A stretch of 50,683 nt of DNA from Alphaproteobacteria bacterium. Lineage in GTDB: Bacteria > Pseudomonadota > Alphaproteobacteria > UBA6615. Below, in pieces: positions 40,314 through 49,515 of this stretch. The notes beneath the pieces were generated by a model. It was not told where the DNA came from and searched no databases. It saw only the letters and a program-made list of their open reading frames with translations. The stretch lies in the NCBI GenBank assembly GCA_021774575.1, contig JAJFIX010000035.1:1-50683 (forward strand), read 5' to 3'. A program made the translations under genes and the position numbers. Position 1 is the first letter of the stretch. Every line of letters starts with the position of its first letter.

Positions 40314-41219
40314 TTAGCAGGGCAGAAGCGATCTTTCGCGAGTGGCTCGTTCGCGAACGCTGTTGGGGGCCTGGGGAAAATCGTCCAAAAGCATATTAAA
40401 TGTATCGCAGGCATTTTGGTCCCGGTCGAGCCGGGCCAGTGATATACCCAGTTTTAGCAGATTGTCGGTTACCTTGCTGCTGTCGGGATAACGCTCGAAA
40501 CCGCGCGCAAATGCTCGCGAAGCGGATTCAAACTGCCCCCGTGCAAAAAAAGTTTCGCCAATCCAATATTGACTGTTACCGGCCAGCGGGTCGTCCGGGT
40601 GGGCCTCAATAAAGGCTTCAAATGCCGACTGAGCTTCGGGAAACAACCCGTTGAGCACAAAATTATAGGCAAAATTGTACTGAATCTGTGGACCTCCGTC
40701 AGGCAAGACCGTTAGGGGGCCGGCTGACGCAACTTGTGGTGTGGTTTCGTCGGGTTGGGTCGGGCCTTGGCCAACTGGACCCGGTAACGCAGTTTGGCTG
40801 TTTTCTTCAATTGTTTTGAGTCGGAAATCGAGATCGCCGAGCGTGCGGTCGATGAAATCATTTTGCCTGTTTAAGGCATTTTCCAAAGTCTCGAGGCGAC
40901 CGGTAATTCCACGTAATTCTAATTCAAGTTCGTTGATCCGAATGAGTAGAAGGGCTGCATTATTTGGCGTCCCTGCATTGGCTTGCGCGAGCTCTACCGT
41001 ACTGGTGCGACCTTGATAGACATCGCGTTCCACCGCCGCTAACTGCAGTTCAAGTCGTCGGACATTTTCGATGAGCCTTTGCACTTCAATCGACTGTGCT
41101 TCTGCTTGGCGCGGTGCCGCAAATACGGCAATGAGGGCAGCGAGTAGAAGCACTCCGAGAAACTGATAGGATTCAGGCCTACGAGCGGAAGTTCTGCAAA
41201 TGAGTCGGATCGGTTGCAC
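40314..41219 (-). CDS. cpoB: Tol-Pal system protein CpoB (YbgF)
   Basis: A 301-residue periplasmic protein: a signal peptide (about residues 18-41, ending FAAPRQAEAQ), an N-terminal coiled coil for trimerisation, a Pro/Gln-rich linker, and a C-terminal TPR region (YNFAYNFVLNGLFPEAQSAF, QYWIGETFFARGQFESASRAF). CpoB links peptidoglycan synthesis with outer-membrane constriction by the Tol-Pal machine. It lies downstream of two pal genes and 47 bp before tilS. Confidence 0.92.
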   Translation of the reverse strand: MQPIRLICRTSARRPESYQFLGVLLLAALIAVFAAPRQAEAQSIEVQRLIENVRRLELQLAAVERDVYQGRTSTVELAQANAGTPNNAALLLIRINELELELRGITGRLETLENALNRQNDFIDRTLGDLDFRLKTIEENSQTALPGPVGQGPTQPDETTPQVASAGPLTVLPDGGPQIQYNFAYNFVLNGLFPEAQSAFEAFIEAHPDDPLAGNSQYWIGETFFARGQFESASRAFARGFERYPDSSKVTDNLLKLGISLARLDRDQNACDTFNMLLDDFPQAPNSVRERATRERSLLPC

Positions 41220-41323
41220 GGCGATATCCCTTCAAACAAACGCTCAGTTAACGCTCAATTACGGTGTGATTCATATATGGTGCGGCCCGTGTTAAAATCA
41301 GGGCGAATTTTGTGTTAAAACGC

Positions 41324-41355
41324 AAAAACGGCGGCCGCTCAAAGCGACCGCCGCC
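41324..41355 (-). terminator. candidate terminator between pal and cpoB
   Basis: Read on the minus strand, GGCGGTCGCT pairs with AGCGGCCGCC around a TTTG-containing loop and is followed by GTTTTTG. It is 26 bp after the pal stop and could separate or attenuate transcription into cpoB. Confidence 0.7.
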
Positions 41356-41381
41356 AAATCCGAGCCAAATCTGAGGCGTCG

Positions 41382-41861
41382 CTAGTTAAGGACGAGAACG
41401 CCGCGCCGGTTTTGCGCATAGGCTTCTTCCGATGAGCCCATAACCGCCGGTTGCTCTTTGCCAAAGGAAACGGTTGAAAGACGGTCGGATGCGATGCCAA
41501 GGGCGCTCAAATATTCCTTGGTGGCATTGGCCCGACGCTCGCCGAGAGCAAGGTTATATTCGCGGGTGCCGCGCTCGTCGGCATGACCTTCGATGGTGAA
41601 TTCCGTCTGCGGAAATTCTTCGGCATAAGTTGCCCAACCCTCGATCACTGCGCGGGTCTTGGGCGACAGGTCGTACCGATCATAGCCAAAGAGCACAACG
41701 TCCCCGTAATTCCTGACGATATGCTCTTGAGACTGGGGATTGATTCCACCGTTGTCGGTGTTAGCGCCGCCGGCCGTGCTACCGCTTGAGCTGGGGTCGT
41801 TACTCGCGCAAGCGGAGAGAATGAAGGCAGTGGCGATGACGCCGAGAAATTTTAAATACAT
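41382..41861 (-). CDS. pal: peptidoglycan-associated lipoprotein Pal (copy 1)
   Basis: A 159-residue OmpA-like lipoprotein. The lipobox LSACAS puts the lipid on Cys18; a Ser/Gly linker leads to the peptidoglycan-binding domain with FGYDRYDLSPKT and the signature EGHADERGTREYNLALGERR, ending NRRGVLVLN. Pal tethers the outer membrane to peptidoglycan and works with TolB. It lies directly downstream of a second pal-like gene (55-bp gap) and upstream of cpoB. tolB, normally just before pal, is absent here. Confidence 0.95.
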   Translation of the reverse strand: MYLKFLGVIATAFILSACASNDPSSSGSTAGGANTDNGGINPQSQEHIVRNYGDVVLFGYDRYDLSPKTRAVIEGWATYAEEFPQTEFTIEGHADERGTREYNLALGERRANATKEYLSALGIASDRLSTVSFGKEQPAVMGSSEEAYAQNRRGVLVLN

Positions 41862-41916
41862 TGATAACTCCTTGGTGAACTTATTTTGTTAGGTCTCGGA
41901 TGATACGCACCCAAAC

Positions 41917-42438
41917 TTATCTGGGACGCAAAACCCCTCGTCTGTTTTTGGCATAGGATTCTTCGATAGATCCCACCGCAACAGGTCGTTCTTTGCCGTA
42001 GGTAACGGTCGAAATTCGGTTGGGCGCAACACCCAGTGCAGTTAAGTATTCCTTGATCGAATTGGCCCGCCGCTCGCCCAGGGCGAGGTTATATTCGCGG
42101 GTGCCACGCTCATCGGCGTGACCCTCGACACTGAATACCATTTGAGGGAAATCACCAGCATATTCGGCCCAGCCTTCAACAACCGTGCGCGCCTGGGGCA
42201 CTAGGTCGATACTGTCATAGCCGAAATATACATATCCGTATTTTTGTTCGATATAGGCATCGGTTCGCGGATCCAGGTCGCCAATGGAAACACCATCGCG
42301 GCCAGCCGTGGACCGATCACTGCTCCGATCACTATTATTGCCGCCGACCTGGGTTCTGCCAACGGTGTCCGGTTGGCTGCTAGAGCAAGCGGTAAATAAG
42401 ATAGCAGCGGCAAAAATGGTCAGAACTTTAAGGTACAT
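41917..42438 (-). CDS. peptidoglycan-associated lipoprotein Pal (copy 2)
   Basis: A 173-residue Pal paralogue with lipobox FTACSS (Cys18), a longer Ser/Asp/Arg linker, and the same binding signature EGHADERGTREYNLALGERR; differences include FGYDSIDLVPQA and the end NRRGVLRPR. It probably serves the same tethering role, or a variant one. The ATG at 42438 was chosen because GGAG lies 7 bp upstream; another ATG at 42450 contains that GGAG. Having two tandem pal genes is unusual. Confidence 0.93.
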   Translation of the reverse strand: MYLKVLTIFAAAILFTACSSSQPDTVGRTQVGGNNSDRSSDRSTAGRDGVSIGDLDPRTDAYIEQKYGYVYFGYDSIDLVPQARTVVEGWAEYAGDFPQMVFSVEGHADERGTREYNLALGERRANSIKEYLTALGVAPNRISTVTYGKERPVAVGSIEESYAKNRRGVLRPR

Positions 42439-43002
42439 TGAGGGCTCCATATGTACGTTACTATTGCGTTGCGAAACTGCTGCGTTCCGAGGTTACATGT
42501 ACACTTGCACTACGAGATATTATGTAACGAGATCTGCGCGTCAAAAATTTGCTTTGCCAGTTTTGCCGTGCCTCTATCCTGCCGGATAATCGTCAGTTGG
42601 GCCAGCGCGCCTATATCGTTCAATTTACCTACTCCACGTACTGTTCATTCACGTCCAAGCCAACATCTGCGCCTGTATCAGCGTATAACGCAGAACCGCA
42701 ACATCTCAAACTTACCTATTACCTATGCATATCTAGCGAACCGTTACCGATCTGGTCGGAGGCCGCTATCTGTCAACAATATCAGCGCAAACTATAATGG
42801 TGGCACCGAGCCTATGCAAGCGCCGGTAATGTCCTATTTTTAGGTATTTTCGGCGAGTTACGATTGCTTTGGCGGGACGGTAAAACGGCAGTTTGTGATA
42901 GGTTGATGCCCTGGCGGCCTATGGTATAGGTTTCAGGGCATAATTTTGTACTTGGCTTGGCACCTCGTCTGATCGACGTTCGAGGGGGGAACCTATCTGG
43001 AA
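42439..43002. other. AT-rich divergent intergenic region
   Basis: A 564-bp gap between the second pal gene and the polysaccharide dehydratase gene. The frames within it are Cys/Arg/Ser-rich nonsense-like sequence without starts supported by ribosome binding sites. It should hold divergent promoters. Remnants of tolB were looked for by eye and not seen. Confidence 0.4.
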
Positions 43003-44928
43003 ATGCGTAGACTGAACCACAGCTATTTCGCTTACACTCATGATGTCGCCATGACGGCGGCATCGGTGCTGGTGGCGCTTTACCTGCGGCTCGGTGAGGC
43101 GATATTCGATTTACCGTTGAATTTCATTTTGTTGAGCGCCGCAACATTTGGCGGTCTTGCCCTGGTGACCTATGGGCCGATGGGGCTTTACCGGGGCATC
43201 TGGCGCTATGCGTCGATGAACGATCTCAAACAGATAACCAAGGCTGTAACGGTCGTCTGCATTCTGTTTGTGCCGATCATGTTCATGATTTCCAGGGCTG
43301 AATTATTGCCCCGGTCGCTGCCTCTGATAAATTGGTTCGTGCTGATGATAATGCTCGGCGCGCCCCGTTTTGCCTATCGTCAATTTCGCGATGGCCGTGC
43401 CAGTACTGTCGCCGCTCAAGCCCAGGCGGCCGCGGTCCCCGTTATGTTAATCGGTGCCGGAGATGCGGCGGAGACATTCATTCGCGCCATCCAGCGTACG
43501 GTTAATGCGGATTATAGAATTGTTGGCGTACTCGACGAAAAAGGTAGCCGCGTTGGGCGACGTATTCACGATGTGCCGATATTGGGGAAGCTGGATCAGC
43601 TCGAGGAGGTTGTCGCCGAGTTGAGCACCAAGCAGCGCCAGCCGCAGAGGTTAATTGTCACCAAGCAGGAGCTTGGTGGCGAGCGCATCAGGGATTTGCT
43701 TGACCGGGCTGACCGTCTCGGCATTACATTGGCTAGGTTGCCGGAGCTAACCGATTTCAAAACCGGCGAAATCGACAAATTTGATGTGCGGCCGATTGAT
43801 GTCGAAGATTTACTTGGTCGCGCCCAAGCCCGCCTAGACAGAGCTGCAATGCGCGAATTGGTCAAAGGGCAGGCGGTTTTGGTGACCGGTGCGGGCGGGT
43901 CGATAGGCTCAGAGCTGGTGCGCCAAATTTCGGCCTTAAAGCCAGCGCATATCGTGCTCCTCGATAATTCCGAATTCAATCTCTATACGATCGATATGGA
44001 ATTGTCGGGTCTGGCACCGGACCTTGACCGGGTTTCCATCTTGCTTGATGTCCGCGACAAAGATCATATTGATCGGGTGATGAGCGAGGTGCAGCCCGAC
44101 CTTGTCTTTCACGCCGCAGCACTCAAGCACGTCCCCCTCGTTGAGACCAATCCTTGCGAAGGCATGCTGACGAATGTCATCGGTACCGCAAATGTTGCCG
44201 AGGCCTGCCGCAAGGCCGGCGTAAAGGCGATGGTGCTGATTTCGACCGACAAGGCAGTCAATCCGTCAAACGTGATGGGTGCAACAAAACGAGCAGCGGA
44301 AGCCTATTGCCAAGCTTTGGATTTAGACTCCGCAGCGGCAACCGCGGGCCAGTCAACACGGTATGTGATTGTTCGGTTTGGAAATGTGCTGGGGTCCACG
44401 GGTTCGGTTGTCCCGTTATTTCAAAAGCAATTGGCGGCGGGCGGACCAATAACCGTGACCCATCCCGACGTCAGCCGCTACTTTATGACCATTCGAGAGG
44501 CGGTCGAGTTGGTTTTGCAGGCGTCGACTTTGCATCACTCAAATGCCGGCCATGTACATGTGCTTGATATGGGCGAACCGGTAAAGATTATCGATCTCGC
44601 TCGCCAGATGATCCGGTTGGCTGGGCGCCGTCCCGGTGAAGATGTGGAAATCCAAATTACCGGTTTGCGTCAGGGTGAAAAATTGCACGAACATTTATTT
44701 CACGAAGAAGAGGAATTACAGCCGACCGGCGCCGATGGCGTATTGCTGGCTGCGCCTCGGGCTGCTGATCTGAAAGTCCTTCGAAATTTGGTGGCTGATC
44801 TCGCCGAAATTGTCCGGCGCGGCGAGGCTGAGCCGGCGATCGGTATTTTGCGCGAAATTGTGCCCGAATTCAGTCCGCAATTGGATTTTGGCGTGCCCTC
44901 AATTCGCATGGCAGTGTCGAACGACTAG
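43003..44928 (+). CDS. membrane-bound nucleotide-sugar 4,6-dehydratase/epimerase (CapD/WbpM type)
   Basis: A 641-residue protein: four N-terminal transmembrane helices (residues about 10-120), a first Rossmann-like domain with [15 protein letters not shown], and an extended SDR domain with [47 protein letters not shown] and [15 protein letters not shown]. The Met-x-x-x-Lys variant of the usual Tyr-x-x-x-Lys is typical of the FlaA1/WbpM group of UDP-GlcNAc 4,6-dehydratases. It would make a dideoxy sugar precursor for O-antigen or capsule. No glycosyltransferase genes are nearby. Confidence 0.92.
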   Translation: MRRLNHSYFAYTHDVAMTAASVLVALYLRLGEAIFDLPLNFILLSAATFGGLALVTYGPMGLYRGIWRYASMNDLKQITKAVTVVCILFVPIMFMISRAELLPRSLPLINWFVLMIMLGAPRFAYRQFRDGRASTVAAQAQAAAVPVMLIGAGDAAETFIRAIQRTVNADYRIVGVLDEKGSRVGRRIHDVPILGKLDQLEEVVAELSTKQRQPQRLIVTKQELGGERIRDLLDRADRLGITLARLPELTDFKTGEIDKFDVRPIDVEDLLGRAQARLDRAAMRELVKGQAVLVTGAGGSIGSELVRQISALKPAHIVLLDNSEFNLYTIDMELSGLAPDLDRVSILLDVRDKDHIDRVMSEVQPDLVFHAAALKHVPLVETNPCEGMLTNVIGTANVAEACRKAGVKAMVLISTDKAVNPSNVMGATKRAAEAYCQALDLDSAAATAGQSTRYVIVRFGNVLGSTGSVVPLFQKQLAAGGPITVTHPDVSRYFMTIREAVELVLQASTLHHSNAGHVHVLDMGEPVKIIDLARQMIRLAGRRPGEDVEIQITGLRQGEKLHEHLFHEEEELQPTGADGVLLAAPRAADLKVLRNLVADLAEIVRRGEAEPAIGILREIVPEFSPQLDFGVPSIRMAVSND

Positions 44929-45026
44929 TCGCTTCATGTTTGCTGGAATTTGACCAAACCGGAGCCCGAATCGGATGGTCCCTGCTATGCAGCTCCTCCA
45001 ACACATATAATGAAAAGAGGCGTCCA

Positions 45027-46673
45027 TTGACCGACCAGATAGCTGTCGACCCGGCGGTGGTATCTCGGGCGCTCATTTCCGTTTCCAACAAGGATGGCTT
45101 GGCCGAACTTGCGGCGGCATTGAGTGCGTTCGACATTGAAATCCTGTCGACCGGTGGGTCCGCCGCTTTCCTTCGTCAGGCGGGCGTCGAGGTAATTGAT
45201 GTGTCCGAGCATACGGGCTTTCCCGAGATAATGGGCGGGCGGGTAAAAACCCTGCATCCAAAAATTCATGGTGGAATTCTCGGACGGCGCAACGAGCCGG
45301 GTGACCGCGCCGCGATGGAGGAGCACACCATCCCGCCGATCGATCTGGTTGTGGTCAATCTTTATCCCTTTGCCGAGACGATTGCAAAACAGCCGGGCGC
45401 GAAAAACTCTGGAACAGGAGGCACCGACTTCGACGAGGCGATCGAGAATATTGATATCGGTGGCCCGGCCCTCATTCGCGCTGCCGCAAAAAACCATGCC
45501 CATGTCGGGGTGGTCACCGATCCGGCAGATTATCAGGAGGTCATAGCGGCTTTGAGCGCCCATGGCGGCAACTTGCCTGCCGCCTTAACCCGGCGGTTGG
45601 CTGCCAAGGCATTTGGTCATACTGCAGCCTATGATGGCTTGATCAATGAATGGCTAAGCGCCCAGGCAGGTCTAGACTTTCCCCATCGGATGACGATTGC
45701 CGGAACCCTGTCGCGGGAATTGCGATACGGCGAAAACCCCCATCAGCGCGCCGCCCTTTATTTGCCGGTCAGTCCCAACGGGCAGGGCGGCGTCGCGCAG
45801 GCGCAGCAAGTTCAAGGCAAGGAGCTGAGCTACAATAATTTGAACGATGCCGACGCCGCTTGGGCGTTGGTGTGTGAATTTGAGGCCCCGGCTGTCGCCA
45901 TTATCAAACATGCAAATCCCTGCGGTGTTGCCCGGGTGCCGGACGCCGACAAAGCCGAGGCGGGCCTGATGAAGGCATATGAAGCTGCTCTTGCCTGTGA
46001 TCCGGTGAGCGCATTTGGTGGTGTGGTGGCGGTGAACCGGGTGTTGGACGAAGAGCTGGCGCAGGCTATCACCGCGATCTTCACCGAGGTGGTGATTGCA
46101 CCGGCCGCCGATGACGCGGCAATCGCTGTCTTTGCAGCCAAGAAAAACCTGCGGCTCCTGTTGACCGGAGCGACAGAAGTGAACCAAGGCCCGGCGCGCC
46201 GCGTCAGCCAGCTAGCCGATGGGTTTCTTGTGCAAGATTTCGACGATGGTATGCCGGCCGAGCTTCAAGTCGTGTCGGATCGTTCTCCTAGCTCGGTCGA
46301 GCTGGCGGACATGGATTTTGCCTTCCGGGTGGCAAAGCATGTCAAATCAAATGCAATTGTTTATGCCAAGAATTTGGCGACGGTCGGTATCGGTGCAGGC
46401 CAAATGAGCCGCGTCGACTCTGCTCGCATCGCCGCGACAAAGGCCATTGATGCCGCTGAGAAGGCCGGGTCCGAACAACCTGGAACCGTTGGTTCGGCAG
46501 TTGCCTCGGACGCCTTTTTCCCTTTCGCAGACGGGTTAACGGCGGCGATTGAGGCTGGCGCAGTCGCGGTTATTCAGCCAGGCGGCTCGGTGCGCGACAA
46601 CGAAGTGATCGCCGCGGCAAATGACGCTGGTATTGCCATGGTGTTTACCGGAATGCGGCATTTTCGGCATTAA
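45027..46673 (+). CDS. purH: bifunctional AICAR formyltransferase/IMP cyclohydrolase
   Basis: A 548-residue enzyme: an N-terminal MGS-like cyclohydrolase ([52 protein letters not shown]) and a C-terminal transformylase ([41 protein letters not shown]). It catalyses the last two steps of IMP synthesis. The start is taken as TTG at 45027, preceded by AGAGG, since the sequence upstream does not resemble the family and the conserved start of the domain follows soon after. It lies 98 bp after the dehydratase gene. Confidence 0.95.
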   Translation: MTDQIAVDPAVVSRALISVSNKDGLAELAAALSAFDIEILSTGGSAAFLRQAGVEVIDVSEHTGFPEIMGGRVKTLHPKIHGGILGRRNEPGDRAAMEEHTIPPIDLVVVNLYPFAETIAKQPGAKNSGTGGTDFDEAIENIDIGGPALIRAAAKNHAHVGVVTDPADYQEVIAALSAHGGNLPAALTRRLAAKAFGHTAAYDGLINEWLSAQAGLDFPHRMTIAGTLSRELRYGENPHQRAALYLPVSPNGQGGVAQAQQVQGKELSYNNLNDADAAWALVCEFEAPAVAIIKHANPCGVARVPDADKAEAGLMKAYEAALACDPVSAFGGVVAVNRVLDEELAQAITAIFTEVVIAPAADDAAIAVFAAKKNLRLLLTGATEVNQGPARRVSQLADGFLVQDFDDGMPAELQVVSDRSPSSVELADMDFAFRVAKHVKSNAIVYAKNLATVGIGAGQMSRVDSARIAATKAIDAAEKAGSEQPGTVGSAVASDAFFPFADGLTAAIEAGAVAVIQPGGSVRDNEVIAAANDAGIAMVFTGMRHFRH

Positions 46674-46680
46674 GTCGATA

Positions 46681-46748
46681 CCCATAAAAACTGATCTCCC
46701 ATAAAAACTGATCTCCCATAAAAATTGATCTCCCATAAAAATTGATCT
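46681..46748. repeat. four tandem copies of a 17-bp repeat
   Basis: The unit CCCATAAAAACTGATCT occurs four times head to tail; the last two copies have T instead of C at position 11. It fills the gap between the convergent purH gene and the next gene and reaches the latter's stop codon. No hairpin or spacer is present. Confidence 0.9.
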
Positions 46749-47368
46749 CAATGGGCAAGGAATAGCAACGGGAACAGCAGATACTCGAGCCCCGACCCTG
46801 CACCGTGGCGGTGATCGGCGGTATCGGGTGATGGATATTGCGGCGTCGACGCCGAAGACATGGATGCCGTGACATTTGGTTGGGAAATAAACGGGCCGGA
46901 AAATAATGGTATCTGCGTGGCAACACTTTGTTGCAACTCTGCCGCAGCCAGCAGGGTGTCAAATTCTTCGAAATTAAGCACGAGGAAATTACCGACAATA
47001 GCCATCTGCAAGTGCCGGGCGCAGGCCTCAATGTCTATCCCGGAAAAAATCAACCTACTTATAAATGCGTTGATATTGCCGAATTGCTCAAATCCAGATG
47101 CGGAACATGCCATGTGATTGGCCTGATCGGCAGGAATCTGGGCGAGTTCGCTCTGATAATCATGGGTCTGCGCGCTGTTCGTTTGGGCCTGGGCACCGGT
47201 GGTTCGCGCAAATTCTCGCTGATAGTCATATTGATAGTCATGCTGATAGTCGTGGGTCCGCGCGTCGAGAAATTGTGCTTGGGCCCCGTTTGAATGAACT
47301 GATGGCCCGAAAACAAAGATCAACGTCGCAAATAGAACGACGATCCCATGTTGGGATAGCTGTTTCAT
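46748..47368 (-). CDS. secreted protein of unknown function with DYQ repeats
   Basis: A 206-residue protein with a clear signal peptide (MKQLSQHGIVVLFATLIFVF, ending near SNGAQAQ), a short repetitive region with several copies of DYQ (HDYQHDYQYDYQ and THDYQ), a helical part with two Cys, and a Ser/Pro-rich end. The last residues (LEYLLFPLLFLAH) are hydrophobic. No family is recognised. The ATG at 47368 follows GAGGA; the frame extends upstream without support. It is convergent with purH. Confidence 0.6.
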   Translation of the reverse strand: MKQLSQHGIVVLFATLIFVFGPSVHSNGAQAQFLDARTHDYQHDYQYDYQREFARTTGAQAQTNSAQTHDYQSELAQIPADQANHMACSASGFEQFGNINAFISRLIFSGIDIEACARHLQMAIVGNFLVLNFEEFDTLLAAAELQQSVATQIPLFSGPFISQPNVTASMSSASTPQYPSPDTADHRHGAGSGLEYLLFPLLFLAH

Positions 47369-47676
47369 CGATAATAGTCCTCGCCGGTACAAACGCGACA
47401 AATAATGCCAGTGCGACGTCCAGCGCCAAGTCATGTGCACGGTTCCGAAGTTTTGCCAGGGTCGGGACCGCCATATCGATCAGACTTGGCGTTTGAAATA
47501 TCGCGTCTTCATAATGACCAAATATTCGTTAAAAAATCGCTAACCCGTGGTGACCGATTGCGGTCGATACCTTTTTTGTTGGTTTTGTCTCAAGTCGCCG
47601 CTGGTGTCGGCTTGTCCGGGCATGGCTTTGTTGCAAAACAGCAACATTTGCCGGGTTAGACACAACCCAGGCCGGG

Positions 47677-47803
47677 TTTTCCACAGATATCTCATTTTGT
47701 CCACAAGTAGGCTGGTCGAAATTGCTGTAATACGAAGTTATTCCTGTGGAAACACAAGAGATTGCGGTGATTAAGGATAATATGTGCACAGAATTGTGGA
47801 TGT
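47677..47803. promoter_or_regulatory. cluster of DnaA-box-like sites, possible origin or DnaA-regulated region
   Basis: Compared with the consensus TTATCCACA there are TTTTCCACA (47677-47685) and TTGTCCACA (47697-47705) on the plus strand, each one mismatch away, and TGTGGAAAC (47745-47753) and TGTGGATGT (47795-47803) on the minus strand, each two mismatches away. AT-rich sequence lies between them. The usual alphaproteobacterial origin neighbours are not seen, so origin function is only a possibility. Confidence 0.3.
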
Positions 47804-47969
47804 TTTTGGCCTCTGGCAAGGCGGCGCGATTGAGGATCTGGCTTAGCGGCGAATTTAGTCATGACCAACACCGGCCGAAGCGCTGGAACACCGCATAGCG
47901 GGTTAGGTCCGTGGCGAGTCTGGCAAACAGCGTAATTACGCGGCGAAAATATACTGCGCCGTGGATATT

Positions 47970-47978
47970 GGGGGGGGG
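47970..47978 (+). repeat. run of nine G immediately before the porin start codon
   Basis: Nine consecutive G residues end at the base before the ATG at 47979. Such tracts are prone to slippage. They may act as the ribosome binding site or as a phase-variation switch. Confidence 0.7.
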
Positions 47979-49223
47979 ATGCGCAATAAATTGAATCGGA
48001 CGACTGTTCTCACCGGTGTTGCAATTCTTATGCAATTGGGTGCCGTGTCGATAACGGTTCGCCCGGTTGATGCGCAGGACGTAACTGTCGATGCTGGCGA
48101 AGCCTATAGTATCGCCCAGGATACTCGCGAACGTCTCTCACCAGTTATAGAGCAATCGGTGGATTTCAGGATTGAGTTGGCAGGTGTTTTTCGTACCGAC
48201 GGGCAAGCGATACGTCAGAAAATTAAGGGGGGTGCACAGTCCTATTCTTATTTCGATAACCGGCGCGATCTGGCTGTTTTTGGCGAGGCGACCACCCGCC
48301 GGGGTCTGGTTTACGGTTTTGAATATGACATCGATGCAGACCGGGCTCGGCTCCATCTTTCGTCGGGATATTACGGTCGGGTCGAAATGGGAAATGCCGA
48401 TACGGCGACCGAGGCTCTAGAAGTTAGGGGCGACGACGCCATGGTCGGGCGCGGTAGTTGGTCTTTGGGGGGCGGCAAGGGCGTCAATACCGGTGGCATC
48501 AGCGGTCTCGGTTTCGTCAGTGCGCAAAATAACGCCAATTCCACCGCTGGTCTCAGCGCGGATTTTGGGTTTGGCACAGTGCGTTATACGTCGCCAAATT
48601 TTGGCGGTCTCACGGTGGCGATCAGCTACACCGAAGAGACCGATAACGATATGATCGACGGCACGAATACGCCGACTTTTAGCGAGGACGTATTGTCCTT
48701 TGCCGGGCAGCTTACGACCTCATACGGGAATTACACCACTACCTATTATGCTGGTTTCGAAACCAGCAATAATGCAGCCCTTGGCGGGGCGTTGGAAGAT
48801 CAACGATACGCGTCTGCTGGGTATTTGGTGCGTGGGGAGGGCATGGTTTTCGGTGTTGCAGGCGGTTGGAATCATAACGACATATTGAGCACCGTGACGG
48901 CACATCACGAAAATCGATATTGGGTCGATACTGGTCTTTCATTCAGTGCCGACCCTTGGGCGGTTGCAATCGGCGGGGCTTATCTGGTCGATGAGCTGGT
49001 TCTATTGCTGCCAGATCTGCGGGTTATCGATACGACGATATTGGCCTTATCGGCGACTTTTAACTACCGGATGGCACCGGGGTTGGCCCTGATGGGCGGC
49101 GTCACACATTGGGATATTGGCACTGGGGATTTCTCCACATTTGCCGACGCCACGGTTGACGCCCTGGGAAAGGCCGATAACAAGGCAACTGTTTTTACTC
49201 TGTCGACACAAATGGTTTTTTGA
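47979..49223 (+). CDS. Gram-negative porin
   Basis: A protein of about 414 residues with a signal peptide (LTGVAILMQLGAVSITVRPVDAQD), then alternating beta-strand pattern throughout (YSYFDNRRDLAVFGEATTRR, LVYGFEYDID, GGLTVAISYTEET, WAVAIGGAYLV), ending with the outer-membrane-insertion signal of terminal Phe (STQMVF). It fits the trimeric general-porin type of alphaproteobacteria, allowing small solutes through the outer membrane. The ATG at 47979 follows a run of nine G; a GTG at 47961 in the same frame would read through the tract as three Gly. Confidence 0.85.
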   Translation: MRNKLNRTTVLTGVAILMQLGAVSITVRPVDAQDVTVDAGEAYSIAQDTRERLSPVIEQSVDFRIELAGVFRTDGQAIRQKIKGGAQSYSYFDNRRDLAVFGEATTRRGLVYGFEYDIDADRARLHLSSGYYGRVEMGNADTATEALEVRGDDAMVGRGSWSLGGGKGVNTGGISGLGFVSAQNNANSTAGLSADFGFGTVRYTSPNFGGLTVAISYTEETDNDMIDGTNTPTFSEDVLSFAGQLTTSYGNYTTTYYAGFETSNNAALGGALEDQRYASAGYLVRGEGMVFGVAGGWNHNDILSTVTAHHENRYWVDTGLSFSADPWAVAIGGAYLVDELVLLLPDLRVIDTTILALSATFNYRMAPGLALMGGVTHWDIGTGDFSTFADATVDALGKADNKATVFTLSTQMVF

Positions 49224-49241
49224 CGGCGGACGACGAGACGA

Positions 49242-49294
49242 CCACGCATGTAGCGTGGGCCCGCAGGTAGCGGGCAAAATTCCGCAAGCAGCGG
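49242..49294 (+). repeat. three tandem small hairpins downstream of the porin gene
   Basis: CCACGC-ATGTA-GCGTGG (49242-49258), GCCCGC-AGGTA-GCGGGC (49259-49275) and CCGC-AAGCA-GCGG (49282-49294) each form a perfect stem with a five-base loop. They begin 18 bp after the porin stop. There is no strong T run, so they may protect the mRNA 3' end or aid factor-dependent termination. Confidence 0.6.
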
Positions 49295-49503
49295 GGGCAA
49301 GCGGTCGGGTCTGTTTAGGGCGCTGATTTTATACGGAAGCCAGTTGGGGGACTGGCGGGCAGGAGAGCCAGGAAGCTCGTGCCACCGACCGCGCCACTGC
49401 CCATAAATTTACTTCATTTTCAAAATTCGAAGACGGCCATAAAATGGATTTTCTGCGTGCTGTTGAACGTGGTGCCGCCAAAATTCGTCTAGGGTGCACT
49501 ACC
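49295..49503. other. spacer between hairpins and the IS element
   Basis: About 200 bp with no supported gene or strong structure. It ends at the TA-containing CTAG where the IS630-like element begins. Confidence 0.4.
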
Positions 49504-49515
49504 TAGTGGATTGAT
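49503..49515 (+). repeat. left terminal inverted repeat of the IS630-like element
   Basis: CTAGTGGATTGAT, perfectly complementary to the right end at 50645-50657 and including the target TA. Confidence 0.85.

Larger units (their letters stand above)
47369..47978. other. long non-coding region with DnaA-box-like cluster
   Basis: A 610-bp gap between a minus-strand gene and the porin gene. Its middle (47677-47803) is AT-rich and holds four DnaA-box-like sites. Nothing coding is convincing in it. Confidence 0.5.

Noticed and set aside
42451-42843. 130-codon open frame in the gap upstream of the second pal gene
   Set aside because: Its product is a Cys/Arg/Ser-rich jumble without a domain, and no ribosome binding site or homologous look supports it.
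46681-46748. Possible CRISPR array in the 17-bp repeat
   Set aside because: The units are directly adjacent with no spacers and no cas genes are near.
47405-47819. Short overlapping frames in the gap before the porin gene
   Set aside because: No signal, domain or ribosome binding site; the region instead has DnaA-box-like sites.
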